Below, piece after piece: positions 44,253 to 52,856 of a stretch of DNA of 64,000 nt. The translations under genes were made by a program, and so were the position numbers. Numbering within the stretch: position 1 is the stretch's first letter; the number at the start of each line of letters is the position of its first letter. This stretch comes from Paenibacillus hexagrammi (GTDB taxonomy: Bacteria; Bacillota; Bacilli; Paenibacillales; NBRC-103111). The notes under the pieces were generated by a model. It was given only the letters and a program-made list of their open reading frames with translations, was not told the DNA's origin and made no database searches. The stretch spans positions 6,319,001-6,383,000 of the forward strand of contig NZ_CP090978.1 in NCBI RefSeq assembly GCF_021513275.1, given 5' to 3'.

Positions 44253-45463
44253 ACGGAATGAACGGAGCGAACGGCAAAGATGCACCCAACTATTTGAGTG
44301 ACATGAATGATAGGCATGTGGTGAGCAACTTGGATGATAGAAGTAAAATAAACGACCTACATGATCTGAATGAGATAGATGAAACGGAAGAGATAGAAGA
44401 GACGGACAAGGCCGACGAGACCGAGGTTATTTATAAAATAGATGATAGTGATAAGTTCGATGAGATGTCGAGCCGCGGACCGGATGATAGAGTGGATCAT
44501 AGAACAAATAACAGATCGGATAACCCGGCAAGTAGTCGATCTTATAAGGAGCGGGATGGGGAGCGGGAACCAGAACCGAACTCTAGCTCTTGCCGCAACA
44601 CGAAATCTAAGTTCAATCAGCCCATTTCCACCGACGACAAACCTACTACCTCTCTATCCAAGTCCGTTGTGACTTGGGAAGTCCACCGATATGCCGGCTC
44701 TTCAGTTGAAGGGCCTCGTTATAAAGTAGAATCGGACGACATTGCCGTCGAAGCTCCTTTAACCGTTAAGGTGGATGGAGAGGAGTTTGCGACGCTGGTT
44801 TGTACACCAACGGATGTTGAAGAGCTCATCGTCGGATTCTTAGCATCAGAGGGACTAATTCGGTTTGCAGATCAAGTGAAGTCGCTATCGGTGGATGCCG
44901 TGAGGGGATATGCTTACGTAAAGCTGGTCAATAGGCATCAGCGAAGTACGGAGCAGGTGGCGAAGCGGTGGATTGGCTCGTGCTGCGGCAAGAGCCGTCA
45001 GTTTTATTTTCAGAATGATGTGCAGACGGCTAAAACCGTGCGAACCGATCTCCGTGTGTCGATCCATCAGTGCTTGCAGCTCATGAAGGCGCTTCAGGAG
45101 CAATCTACGGATTTTCAAGCAACCGGGGGCCTGCATAATGGGGCCCTTTGCTCGCCAGAGTCACTGCTGCTTACCCGCTCGGACATCGGCAGGCACAATG
45201 CGCTGGACAAAATCTTTGGACATGTGCTTATGAACCGTCTTCCTGTTCGCGATAAGCTCATTGCTTTCAGCGGAAGGATTTCTTCTGAAGTGCTCCTTAA
45301 GGTCTCAAAGATCGGAGCGGGTATTCTGCTCTCCAAGTCAGCCCCGACCGATCTGGCGCTGCGGCTCGCGCAGGATTTGGGGATCACTGTGGTTGGCTTT
45401 ATTCGGGGCGATCATCTGACGGTGTACACGCACCCTCAGCGAATTGCCGAGTGGAAGGAGTGA
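44249..45463 (+). CDS. fdhD: Formate dehydrogenase accessory sulfurtransferase FdhD with long N-terminal extension
   Basis: FdhD passes sulfur to the molybdenum cofactor of formate dehydrogenase. The family domain covers about 140-404: EAPLTVKVDGEEFATLVCTPTDVEELIVGFLASEGLI, the active cysteines 245-246 in GSCCGKSR, TGGLHNGALC, DIGRHNALDKIFG and SGRISSEVLLKVSKIG. FdhD is usually 260-280 residues. Here about 135 extra residues precede it, extremely rich in Asp, Glu, Arg and Asn (INDLHDLNEIDETEEIEETD and DRVDHRTNNRSDN segments), probably disordered. The ATG overlaps the stop of the upstream gene (ATGA), so the start is coupled; in-frame starts inside the extension exist but have no better site. 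Confidence 0.92.
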   Translation: MNGMNGANGKDAPNYLSDMNDRHVVSNLDDRSKINDLHDLNEIDETEEIEETDKADETEVIYKIDDSDKFDEMSSRGPDDRVDHRTNNRSDNPASSRSYKERDGEREPEPNSSSCRNTKSKFNQPISTDDKPTTSLSKSVVTWEVHRYAGSSVEGPRYKVESDDIAVEAPLTVKVDGEEFATLVCTPTDVEELIVGFLASEGLIRFADQVKSLSVDAVRGYAYVKLVNRHQRSTEQVAKRWIGSCCGKSRQFYFQNDVQTAKTVRTDLRVSIHQCLQLMKALQEQSTDFQATGGLHNGALCSPESLLLTRSDIGRHNALDKIFGHVLMNRLPVRDKLIAFSGRISSEVLLKVSKIGAGILLSKSAPTDLALRLAQDLGITVVGFIRGDHLTVYTHPQRIAEWKE

Positions 45464-45472
45464 AAGCCTATA

Positions 45473-45506
45473 CGAAATAGCCTTTTCCAGCAAGGGAACA
45501 GGCTGT
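45473..45506 (+). terminator. Terminator after fdhD
   Basis: AAATAGCCT pairs with AGGCTGTTT; a weak T-run follows. Confidence 0.6.
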
Positions 45507-45602
45507 TTCCGGCTATGTAAAGCTGCGTTCAGAGGAAACAGAACCTCATTGGCGAACTGAAAGGAGAGACCTTTTAACTCATGGATAAAGGAGGATTCCT
45601 TC

Positions 45603-46001
45603 ATGCAATCGAAACAGGGCTTGGACATGCTGGAGCGTGTACGGCGAATCGTTGAGACCTTACCGGAGACGGAGGAGCTGATTGACGGTTTTGGCCATAC
45701 GGTCATGAAAGTGAAGGGGAAGACGTTTGTTATGATGGGGGAAAATGACGGTACGCCGGGGCTATCGTTTAAATCGGACAAGGAGACGCAGTTCCTGCTC
45801 CTTCACCAGAGCGGTTATGTTAAAACACCGTATATCGGCCATCACGGCTGGGTTTCCATAGATAAAGGAAGTAACCCGAATTGGGATGAGCTTACCGGAC
45901 ACATCAAAGAGGCTTATCTCTTAGCGGCTCCGAAACGATTGGCTCAGCAGGTGTTGAAGGGCGGGAAAGGCATAGGCATAGACGACACCGAGCAAGCGTA
46001 G
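45603..46001 (+). CDS. MmcQ/YjbR-family protein
   Basis: 132 residues of the YjbR-like fold: ERVRRIVETLPETEELIDGFGHTVMKVKGKTFVMMGEND, LSFKSDKETQFLLLHQSGYVKTPYIGHHGWVSID, and WDELTGHIKEAYLLAAPKRLAQQV. The typical GHTVMKVKGK and YIGHHGWVSI motifs make the family secure. The fold is cysteine-free and resembles a DNA-binding 'double wing' domain, but no reaction is established. AAGGAGG eight bases before the ATG. It stands alone between two terminators. Confidence 0.92.
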   Translation: MQSKQGLDMLERVRRIVETLPETEELIDGFGHTVMKVKGKTFVMMGENDGTPGLSFKSDKETQFLLLHQSGYVKTPYIGHHGWVSIDKGSNPNWDELTGHIKEAYLLAAPKRLAQQVLKGGKGIGIDDTEQA

Positions 46002-46036
46002 GTGGTGGGGATCTGTGAGCAGCATTCATATCGATA

Positions 46037-46077
46037 AAATAAGCCGATTTCAGAATATCTGAAGTCGGCTTATTTGT
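46037..46077 (+). terminator. Terminator after the YjbR gene
   Basis: AATAAGCCGATTTCAG pairs with CTGAAGTCGGCTTATT. Confidence 0.85.
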
Positions 46078-46102
46078 TATGAATTTTTTTCGGAAAAGGG
46101 AA

Positions 46103-46133
46103 TTGACTCTCTCGTTACGGTAGACCGTACACT
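46103..46133 (+). promoter_or_regulatory. MerR-type promoter with 19-base spacer
   Basis: TTGACT (46103-46108) and TACACT (46128-46133) are 19 bases apart, the overlong spacing that MerR-family activators correct. The spacer CTCTCGTTACGGTAGACCG is a dyad (CTC-TCGTTACG against CGGTAGACCG) of the kind bound by MerR proteins. A MerR gene is third in this operon. Confidence 0.8.
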
Positions 46134-46173
46134 CGGTTTATAGTCAACGACAACCAATCAGGAGGTCATACAA

Positions 46174-46758
46174 ATGAACCAGTTCATAAGCGCTCGGGTT
46201 GAAAAAATCAAGGTAAGATACTTGCTGCTGTTGTTCCCGTTAGTCTTTATTTTCAAAAAGGTGGTGAATGACGCACTCGACCGGATGTACGCCAAATCCT
46301 TATACCCGGTACCTTTCTATAAGGGGCAAATGACATTCAATGCTAGTGAGCTCGCAGGTTACTACCGTTTTATGGTGGAGCACGGCAGCTTATCGATCTA
46401 TCTGCAGACTCAATGGTTCGATTTTGTTTTTATCGCGGCTACCTTCCTTATGCACGGTGCTGTGGGACTGCTCATGTGGAAGCTTCACCTTAACCATCGC
46501 ATCAACCGCCGACTAGCTGCTGGAATTCTATTTTCAGGGCTTGCTGCTCCCGTGTTCGACGTGTTGGAGAATGCAGTCTCCTTCTACTTTATCGCTTATC
46601 CGAATGAAATTACGAATCCATTGACGATTCTTTACTCTACGTTTGCCGCTGCGAAATTTGCACTGTTTGGCGTCACTTATGTGGGAGTCACCGTCTCAGC
46701 TGCAAGCTGGCTGTGGATGGCAGTGGTTAAAAGCCTGCGTCTGCACAGCAGAGCTTAA
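46174..46758 (+). CDS. Hypothetical membrane protein of a MerR-controlled operon
   Basis: 194 residues with about four to five hydrophobic helices: YLLLLFPLVFIF, DFVFIAATFLMHGAVGLLMW, LAAGILFSGLAAPVFDVLENAVSFYFIAY and FALFGVTYVGVTVSAASWLW. I do not recognise the family; it has no transporter signature. AGGAGG before the ATG and the MerR promoter 40 bases upstream make it the first gene of the operon. A membrane protein induced together with a nucleotide-binding enzyme suggests lipid or small-molecule handling, which is inference. Confidence 0.8.
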   Translation: MNQFISARVEKIKVRYLLLLFPLVFIFKKVVNDALDRMYAKSLYPVPFYKGQMTFNASELAGYYRFMVEHGSLSIYLQTQWFDFVFIAATFLMHGAVGLLMWKLHLNHRINRRLAAGILFSGLAAPVFDVLENAVSFYFIAYPNEITNPLTILYSTFAAAKFALFGVTYVGVTVSAASWLWMAVVKSLRLHSRA

Positions 46759-46807
46759 TTAATGCGATGTCTAACAGGCAATTACCATAATTGACAAGGG
46801 GGAGCTC

Positions 46808-47761
46808 ATGATGATAAATAACGGTGCTCATATTATTTTTGGAACGGGTCCTGTAGGGTTGGCGGTTATGCACGAGCTGAAACGCAGAGGGGTGCAGGAT
46901 ATCCGCATGGTGAACCGCAGCGGCCGTGTACAAGGGGCGGACCGCGGGGATATACAAGTAATTGGCGGGGATGCCTCAGATGCCTTCCAGACGGCACATA
47001 TCTGCCAAGGCGCATCTGTTGTCTATCACTGCGCACAGCCGGGCTATATGAATTGGCCGAAGCAGTTCCCCACACTGACGAACGCCATTATGCAGGGTGC
47101 GGCTGCAGCCAATGCGAAGCTGGTGTATGCCGATAATCTGTACATGTACGGGCATGTCGATGGGCCGATTACGGAGAGCCTTCCTCACAAGGCGAAAGGA
47201 CACAAGGGCGTTACCAGAGCGGTAATGGCGAAACAACTGCTTGATGCCCATAAAGCCGGTAAGGTGCGCACTGCCATCGGGAGGGCGTCCGATTTTTTCG
47301 GCCCCGGCGTCTTGCAATCTTTTATGGGGGAAAGAGTGTTTGGTTTCGCTTTAAAAGGTAAGCCGGCCGACGTGCTGGGCCATATCGATATGCCGCACAC
47401 TTACACGTACATTGAGGATTTCGCCAGAGGGTTAGTGACCTTGGGACAGGAGGATAGGGCCTTAGGAGAGGCTTGGCATATTCCTAGCGCGGAGACGGTG
47501 ACGACCCGACAGCTGCTGTCCCTGCTTTTTCAAGAGATCGGCTCAGAGCCCAAGATACGTGCAACCTCCGCCAAAATCGTTTCACTCATGTCCCTATTTA
47601 GCCCGATCATGAAGGAGATGAAAGAAATCATGTATGAGTTTGAGCAGCCTTTTGTCGTTGACCATAGCAAGTTCACGAATGCTTTCGGGCCCATGCAGAC
47701 GACTTCCCACCAAGAAGCGATAAGACGAACCCTCTCTTGGTATAGAAGTGTGGTAAAATAA
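46808..47761 (+). CDS. NAD-dependent epimerase/dehydratase-family protein
   Basis: 317 residues, extended short-chain dehydrogenase fold. Nucleotide-binding motif IIFGTGPVGLAVMHEL (GxGxxG), ADNLYMYG in place of the usual YxxxK region start, and a C-terminal substrate domain. The tandem ATG at 46808/46811 follows GGGGGAG. The protein resembles SDRs that act on nucleotide sugars or hydroxyacyl compounds, but key catalytic residues are not clear, so it may only bind NAD. It is the second gene of the MerR operon, 49 bases after the membrane protein gene. Confidence 0.85.
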   Translation: MMINNGAHIIFGTGPVGLAVMHELKRRGVQDIRMVNRSGRVQGADRGDIQVIGGDASDAFQTAHICQGASVVYHCAQPGYMNWPKQFPTLTNAIMQGAAAANAKLVYADNLYMYGHVDGPITESLPHKAKGHKGVTRAVMAKQLLDAHKAGKVRTAIGRASDFFGPGVLQSFMGERVFGFALKGKPADVLGHIDMPHTYTYIEDFARGLVTLGQEDRALGEAWHIPSAETVTTRQLLSLLFQEIGSEPKIRATSAKIVSLMSLFSPIMKEMKEIMYEFEQPFVVDHSKFTNAFGPMQTTSHQEAIRRTLSWYRSVVK

Positions 47762-47806
47762 TTCATGTGGTAAATACTGGGTCATGGGTTTGTTGGGAGG
47801 GGCAGG

Positions 47807-48646
47807 ATGTCGAACTTTATTAAGATCGGATTGTTTTCGAAAATCGCTCAGGTTACGATTCGAGCGCTGCGTCATTACGATGAACTGGGGTTGCTGAAGC
47901 CTGCTTGGATCGAACCGAGTACGAATTACCGTTATTACACGTACGATCAGCTCATTCGGCTGAATCAGATTTTGGTCCTCAAAGATGCCGGGTTCTCCTT
48001 GGAGCAGGTTGCATCCATGATTGACAAGGCGATGACGATCGAAGACATGCAGCGCATGATGCAGCAAAAGAAAGACCATCTGGCCCAGCAAATTAGCGAA
48101 GCCGCCCAGCAAATCAAGAGCATTGAAGTAAGGCTGAATCAATTAAAACAGCTCGGCGAGCAGCCGAAGTATGAAATCGTGATCAAGCGAGTCCCAGGAC
48201 TGCGCATGGCCGCTTTACGCAGAATCGTGCCCAAACCTCAGGATATGCCCGGTTACCGATGCCGAATGTTTGGTGAGCTTGATGAATGGTTATCCAGAAC
48301 GAAGTGTACGGCCGAGCAGGAATATGTCTTTTATCATATGAGCGAATTTATCGAAGAAAATTTCGATATCGAGGTTGCCTACAGCATAAGTAGGGAGGAG
48401 CAGCTTATGCCAGATGGCAATACGACAATATTCGAGCTTCCCCCGGAACCTATGGTAGCTAGCTTGGTTTATCAGGGGCCTTTTATGGGGGTAGGGGATG
48501 CGCTGCTAGAGCTGTTTACCTGGCTGGGGGTGAATGGTTATTCACCGACAGGACCTGTCAGGGAGCTTCACTTGTTTGGGCGTGAAAATAACCATCATGA
48601 TTTCAATCAGGTATTGGTAGAGCTGCAGGTGCCGATATCCCCATAA
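47807..48646 (+). CDS. MerR-family regulator with GyrI-like effector domain
   Basis: 279 residues. N-terminal winged helix-turn-helix (FIKIGLFSKIAQVTIRALRHYDELGLLKPAWIEPSTNYRYYT), a long coiled-coil dimer helix (QQISEAAQQIKSIEVRLNQLKQL), then a GyrI/BmrR-like ligand domain (YEIVIKRVPGLRMAALRRIV). The architecture is that of BmrR/Mta multidrug sensors. It is the last gene of an operon whose promoter has the long spacer typical of MerR activation, so it most likely activates its own operon when a hydrophobic cationic ligand binds. GGGAGGGG before the ATG. A terminator follows. Confidence 0.92.
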   Translation: MSNFIKIGLFSKIAQVTIRALRHYDELGLLKPAWIEPSTNYRYYTYDQLIRLNQILVLKDAGFSLEQVASMIDKAMTIEDMQRMMQQKKDHLAQQISEAAQQIKSIEVRLNQLKQLGEQPKYEIVIKRVPGLRMAALRRIVPKPQDMPGYRCRMFGELDEWLSRTKCTAEQEYVFYHMSEFIEENFDIEVAYSISREEQLMPDGNTTIFELPPEPMVASLVYQGPFMGVGDALLELFTWLGVNGYSPTGPVRELHLFGRENNHHDFNQVLVELQVPISP

Positions 48647-48656
48647 AGTAAGTAAA

Positions 48657-48707
48657 CGGAGAGGCTCTGGGGAGGAAAAAATCCCATCGCTGTTCTCCGT
48701 TTTTTTC
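48657..48707 (+). terminator. Terminator of the MerR operon
   Basis: ACGGAGA pairs with TCTCCGT across a loop, followed by T7. Confidence 0.75.
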
Positions 48708-48886
48708 TGAATTTCGACAGGGATTTTTTGAACATATTTGCCTCCCTTTTTGTACCAAAAATTGTATTGTTTCCTTCCGATAATTGTGCTAGATTCTATC
48801 TACCGCACATTTTTCATAGGTGTGCTAGAAACATAGAATGCATTGGTGCTATAAGCACAATGACGTCCGGGAGAGGAAGTCCATAC

Positions 48887-51388
48887 ATGAGGAAATGGAA
48901 GAGTTTAGCGAAGAAGAGCATCGTTTCGGCTGCGTCTGTCGTATTGATCGCATCTTGCTTAGGGGCGGCGCCGATCTACGCGTCCGAAAGTAATTCGGAA
49001 GTCCCAGCTGTCGTGGAGCAGAATACGCCTTCGGTTGTAGCGATCATAGGCAAGCCGACCTCCGATACGAATAAATCGTGGGAGAAGAATCGGTACAATT
49101 TGGCGCACGGGACAGGTGTGATCGTCGAATCAGACGGTGTGATCGTCACGAATGCCCATGTCGTCAAGGATATGAAGAACATTGTGGTCGTTACTTCTAA
49201 CGGCACTACATACAACGGACGTGCTACCAATATTGATGAGGAAAGCGATCTGGCGCTGGTGAAAATTGATGCAACGAACCTGCACGCAGCTACCTTCGGC
49301 TCGTCCTCGGATATTGAAGTAGGCGAGACAGTGGCGGCGATCGGGACGCCGATTTCTTTTGCTTTGAGAAACTCGGTTACGGTCGGGATTGTGAGCGGCA
49401 TTGACCGGTCCGTCAACTCCCAGTATCAGCTGATCCAGACGGATGCGGCGATTAACCCGGGGAACAGCGGCGGCGCTTTGATCAATATGAAAGGCGAGGT
49501 CATCGGTATCAATACGATGAAATACGCCGATGTGGGCGTAGAGAACCTAGGCTTCGCAATACCGGTAGATACCGTCAAGTATGTTCTGAATCATTTTAAA
49601 CTGTACGGGAAGGTTAAGCGTCCTTACCTGGGCGTAGAGCTGGAGGAAAGCTGGGAAGCGGTAGTGGGTCTGCCTAGCTCCACAGGCCTTCGCGTTGCTT
49701 ATGTGGATCCCGATTCACCTGCGGCTGAGGCAGGGATTAAGCAGGACGATCTGCTTCTGTCCGTTGGCGGAACCTCGGTCAAAACCATGGTGGATTACAA
49801 CGAGGCGCTGAAGAAGTATCTCCCTAATGATTCTGTAGAGATCAAGCTGCAGTCCGGCGCAGAATCGGTATCCAAGACCATTACACTAGGAGAAGCGCAG
49901 AGCTCGGAAACGGCGTCCATCGATGATGAGGAAGGCTCGGACATCGATGCAGACCGCGGTAAAACCAAAATCGGTGACAGTCACTACGGCTGGTCGATGA
50001 AATATCCGTCGGGTCTTGTGAAGGGCCAGCAGTCGGAAGAGGGCGATAAGGTCAGTTTTGCGGATGCGAAGGGTGAATTCTACTTGTCGATTGAAGTGGA
50101 GAGCAACTTGAGCGATGAGCTTTCCCCATCGGCGCTTCTGAATAAGCTGGACGGCAGCGATACGCAGGATTACGGAGCTTCGACGACCATTCTCGAAAGA
50201 CAATATGTCAAACAGGATAAGGCGCCTTACGGCAAAATCGTAGGCCGCTCCGGCGATAACGGGTACGTGCAGACGCGCGGCTACTTGCATAATGGCAAGC
50301 TGTACACGGTTAAGCTTTATGTAGCCAAAGAGCAGTACAACAACAGCTTTAAACAAAATAGCTTTAACGACCTGCTCGACAGCTTCCAGCTTTCTTTTGA
50401 CAGTAAGGATGAAGCATTGAAGGATATTTCGGTGTACTCGGAAGACGGCGCTACTCATACGAATGAGTACGGTTTGTCGCTCGACCTGCCTTCAGGCTGG
50501 GAAGAAAGCAGCTACAAGGGAGGAACGTCCTTCTACAATGACGATTACTCTCAAAATGTGAACGTCACGGTTACTTCGGCTTCCTCCGGAGAGACGCTCA
50601 AGGCATGGGTGGAGCGGGAGAGCAAAAATTTTGAAAATGAGTATGTCGCTGATTATCGCAAGATTGAGCATCCCGAGGCGCTGACACTGGCTGGTGTGCC
50701 TGCATTGAAGGTAGCTTATTCACAAACCTATGGCGATGATGAATGGGATGCAGGGTATTCGTTATACTTCATCAAAGACAAGTACAAGTATGAGATTGAT
50801 TTCACCTATCCGGGGGATGAAGACCAGGATGAGGTAAGCAAGACGTTGGGCGAGCTGACCTCTTCGATCAAGGTCGATAAAAACCTGATGGATAAAGAGC
50901 TGGGCTTTATTCAGGACATTCATGAACTGATGGATCCAGACCGCACTGTCACTTATAAAAATGATAAATACAAGTATTCGCTGCATGTTCCGGAAACGTG
51001 GACAATCGGTGATGCGTACGACGATAAAGACGAGGCTCGTAAAAACTTCTACTTCAACGGGGGCAATCTTACGATCCAAGCGGATACGAAGGAAAGCTAT
51101 GAGGACCTGGTCAAAGAGGAGGACGCTTCACAGAAGAAAAATCACGATAACGACAGCGAATACACGTATTCGGATTCCGAAGTGACGCTTCCAAGCGGCG
51201 AACAGGCGAAGAAATATGTCGTACATTACTCCTATGACAAAAAGCCTTATCAGGAGACGGTTTATATTTTCCATCATAACCATATTTCTTACACGGCGAC
51301 CCTGCATATCAGCGATGCGGTTCGTACGGACGAGAATGAAGCCCGACTGAATAAAGCTTTTGATTCGATCAAGTTCCAGGATAAATAA
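48887..51388 (+). CDS. HtrA/DegP-type serine protease with C-terminal repeat domains
   Basis: 833 residues from ATG 48887 (GAGAGG ten bases upstream; the open frame reaches to 48728). A Sec signal peptide at 1-33 is followed by a trypsin-like domain with His91 (VTNAHVV), Asp121 (EESDLALVK) and Ser194 (PGNSGGAL), and a PDZ domain (GLRVAYVDPDSPAAEAGIKQDDLLLSVGG). An acidic linker leads to about 450 more residues that fold into three related units. Each begins YGWSMKYPSG, YGLSLDLPSGWEES or YKYSLHVPETWTIG and ends with a hydrophobic strand; they look like PsbP/DUF1795-type domains. Most HtrA proteins end after the PDZ domain. It degrades or refolds misfolded exported proteins; the extra domains may bind cell wall or substrate. 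Confidence 0.9.
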   Translation: MRKWKSLAKKSIVSAASVVLIASCLGAAPIYASESNSEVPAVVEQNTPSVVAIIGKPTSDTNKSWEKNRYNLAHGTGVIVESDGVIVTNAHVVKDMKNIVVVTSNGTTYNGRATNIDEESDLALVKIDATNLHAATFGSSSDIEVGETVAAIGTPISFALRNSVTVGIVSGIDRSVNSQYQLIQTDAAINPGNSGGALINMKGEVIGINTMKYADVGVENLGFAIPVDTVKYVLNHFKLYGKVKRPYLGVELEESWEAVVGLPSSTGLRVAYVDPDSPAAEAGIKQDDLLLSVGGTSVKTMVDYNEALKKYLPNDSVEIKLQSGAESVSKTITLGEAQSSETASIDDEEGSDIDADRGKTKIGDSHYGWSMKYPSGLVKGQQSEEGDKVSFADAKGEFYLSIEVESNLSDELSPSALLNKLDGSDTQDYGASTTILERQYVKQDKAPYGKIVGRSGDNGYVQTRGYLHNGKLYTVKLYVAKEQYNNSFKQNSFNDLLDSFQLSFDSKDEALKDISVYSEDGATHTNEYGLSLDLPSGWEESSYKGGTSFYNDDYSQNVNVTVTSASSGETLKAWVERESKNFENEYVADYRKIEHPEALTLAGVPALKVAYSQTYGDDEWDAGYSLYFIKDKYKYEIDFTYPGDEDQDEVSKTLGELTSSIKVDKNLMDKELGFIQDIHELMDPDRTVTYKNDKYKYSLHVPETWTIGDAYDDKDEARKNFYFNGGNLTIQADTKESYEDLVKEEDASQKKNHDNDSEYTYSDSEVTLPSGEQAKKYVVHYSYDKKPYQETVYIFHHNHISYTATLHISDAVRTDENEARLNKAFDSIKFQDK

Positions 51389-51406
51389 AAGCTCAACATG
51401 TCTTGC

Positions 51407-51452
51407 ACTTCCGCTTGCAGCTGACCGCTATGCTGCAGGCGGAAGTTTTTTT
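51407..51452 (+). terminator. Terminator of the HtrA gene
   Basis: CTTCCGC-TGCAGC pairs with GCTGCA-GCGGAAG, followed by T7. Confidence 0.88.
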
Positions 51453-51517
51453 GCATAAAAAAACGGGAACTGCCTCAAGATAGCCGTGTTACCCATCCCA
51501 AACACTAGGAGGCAGTT

Positions 51518-51775
51518 ATGGTAAGAGTAGAAGATTCCACCCTGCAGTCACAGAATGTCGTTTCATCTGCGCAGAATTCGGTAGACAACGTTCACAATGC
51601 GGTTTCCCGCGCGCTGTCCCATCCGACTGAGCAAACGATTCAGGAGGCTCACAACGCCATTGTGCAAGCGGAGCGTGCTGTGGAGCAGGCGAAAGCCCAC
51701 CACAACCAGCCGGCCGTCGAGCAGGCTGAAGAGGAACTACACAATGAGAAATCCAGACTGCAGGGCTTGCAATAA
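51518..51775 (+). CDS. Small helical protein
   Basis: 85 residues starting MVRVEDSTLQSQNVV, rich in Gln, Ala, Glu and His. The pattern (NAVSRALSHPTEQTIQEAHNAIVQAERAVEQAKAHHNQPAVEQAEEEL) repeats a heptad-like spacing, so a helical bundle or coiled coil is likely. No signal peptide. AGGAGG five bases before the ATG is strong. Family not recognised; similar small helical proteins in Bacillales are often spore or stress proteins, but that is not shown. Confidence 0.7.
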   Translation: MVRVEDSTLQSQNVVSSAQNSVDNVHNAVSRALSHPTEQTIQEAHNAIVQAERAVEQAKAHHNQPAVEQAEEELHNEKSRLQGLQ

Positions 51776-51790
51776 GCGAGCTAAAGGCAG

Positions 51791-51830
51791 CAGCAAGCCC
51801 CTGGAATGTTATCGTCCAGGGGCTTGTTTT
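51791..51830. terminator. Bidirectional terminator
   Basis: AGCAAGCCCCTGGA / TCCAGGGGCTTG stem between convergent genes, with TTTT on the plus side. Confidence 0.85.
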
Positions 51831-51842
51831 GTTGGTTTACCA

Positions 51843-52612
51843 TTATTTCCGGTAAAGCGGGTACCCAGGCTTCTCGGGCAGCTCAATTGCTACGACGCGC
51901 AAGCCTTCTTCACCGGCGGTAAGAGACAGCGACTCGCCGGAGGCATCCGCCTTGGCTACGGCAAAGTCCTTGTGCGCGATCGGAACTGCCGCGTCATTGC
52001 CGGTTACGGCCTCTCCTGATCCACGGATAGCAAGGAAGGCAACTAGGGCTCCTTCGGATAGCGGGTATGAATATTTCGCGCCTGGATCCAATTGAATATC
52101 GTACATCCGGGCTTCGGTTTGAATGTGGACCGGCGAGCCTTCGCCAATCACTGTTTTTAGGCTTGTACCTTCTTGAGCCTTAGTCGGAAACTGCTCGTGA
52201 TCGTACTGGTTATACGTAGCAGGATGCTTCACCGCTTCGCTGAGATGGGGCTCGAACCAAATTTGCAGCCCCTCCGCGCTGCCCCCGCGAAACGCTTCGC
52301 CATGGTAAATGCCGGAGCCTGCTTGCATCACCTGAGCGCCGCCAGCACTTACCGTCTGAAGGGTCCCGAGCGAGTCGCGGTGCTCAACGGTTCCGCCGAT
52401 CACATAGGTCATAATTTCGAAAGCTTTATGTGGGTGCATGCCAATCTCCGCTTCACCTATAGCTTTGCCCCAAGCCCAATAGAAGAGCGGCCCTACGCGG
52501 TCTACAGCTCCTGTTTCTCCCGGAAATTAACCGGGCGCTGCTCGATGAATTTTCCTCCGTCAAACGCTCCGGCACCTTGCTGGTCGGCTCCATATCTTTG
52601 TAAACCCATCAT
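51843..52612 (-). CDS. Pirin-family protein, interrupted by a frameshift
   Basis: About 256 residues after repair. The downstream frame (from 52439) has the pirin core: MHPHKAFEIMTYVIGGTVEHRDSLG, MQAGSGIYHGEAF and GLQIWFEPHLSE, with the metal-binding His-x-His and Glu pattern of a cupin. The N-terminal part lies in another frame upstream: ATG 52612 (GAGGTGG upstream) reads MMGLQRYGADQQGAGAFDGGKFIEQRPVNF. Adding one G at 52522-52523 joins them as NFPGETGAVDRVGPLFYWAWGKA. Pirins are Fe-dependent, sometimes quercetinases. The physiological role is unknown. Confidence 0.88.
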
Positions 52613-52802
52613 AACCACCTCGTATACTTTAAAATTATAAACAACTTACTATATGTAAGTTAGTGTAGGGCTTTTTATCTTCAAAGTCAAAAGGGGAGTA
52701 ATGGGAAGCATCTTGGGAGGGGCGAACCAGTCACATTGCACAGCAAACCTTTTGCGTAAACGTTCATTCACGGTTAAAACCAAGGCAGCGCTTGTTTTGA
52801 CC

Positions 52803-52831
52803 TTGACTTCCGATACTTCCTTCACTACTAT
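52803..52831 (+). promoter_or_regulatory. Promoter of blaI-type gene
   Basis: TTGACT (52803-52808), 17-base spacer, TACTAT (52826-52831); the -10 lies inside the operator 52823-52839, so the repressor would block it. Confidence 0.75.
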
Positions 52832-52839
52832 TTGTAGTG
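52823..52839. promoter_or_regulatory. BlaI-type operator 1
   Basis: CACTACTATTTGTAGTG, close to the BlaI/MecI consensus TACAnnTGTA core. Related sites are at 54250-54264 and 54309-54323. Confidence 0.75.
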
Positions 52840-52856
52840 TAAGGGGTGTATACGCG

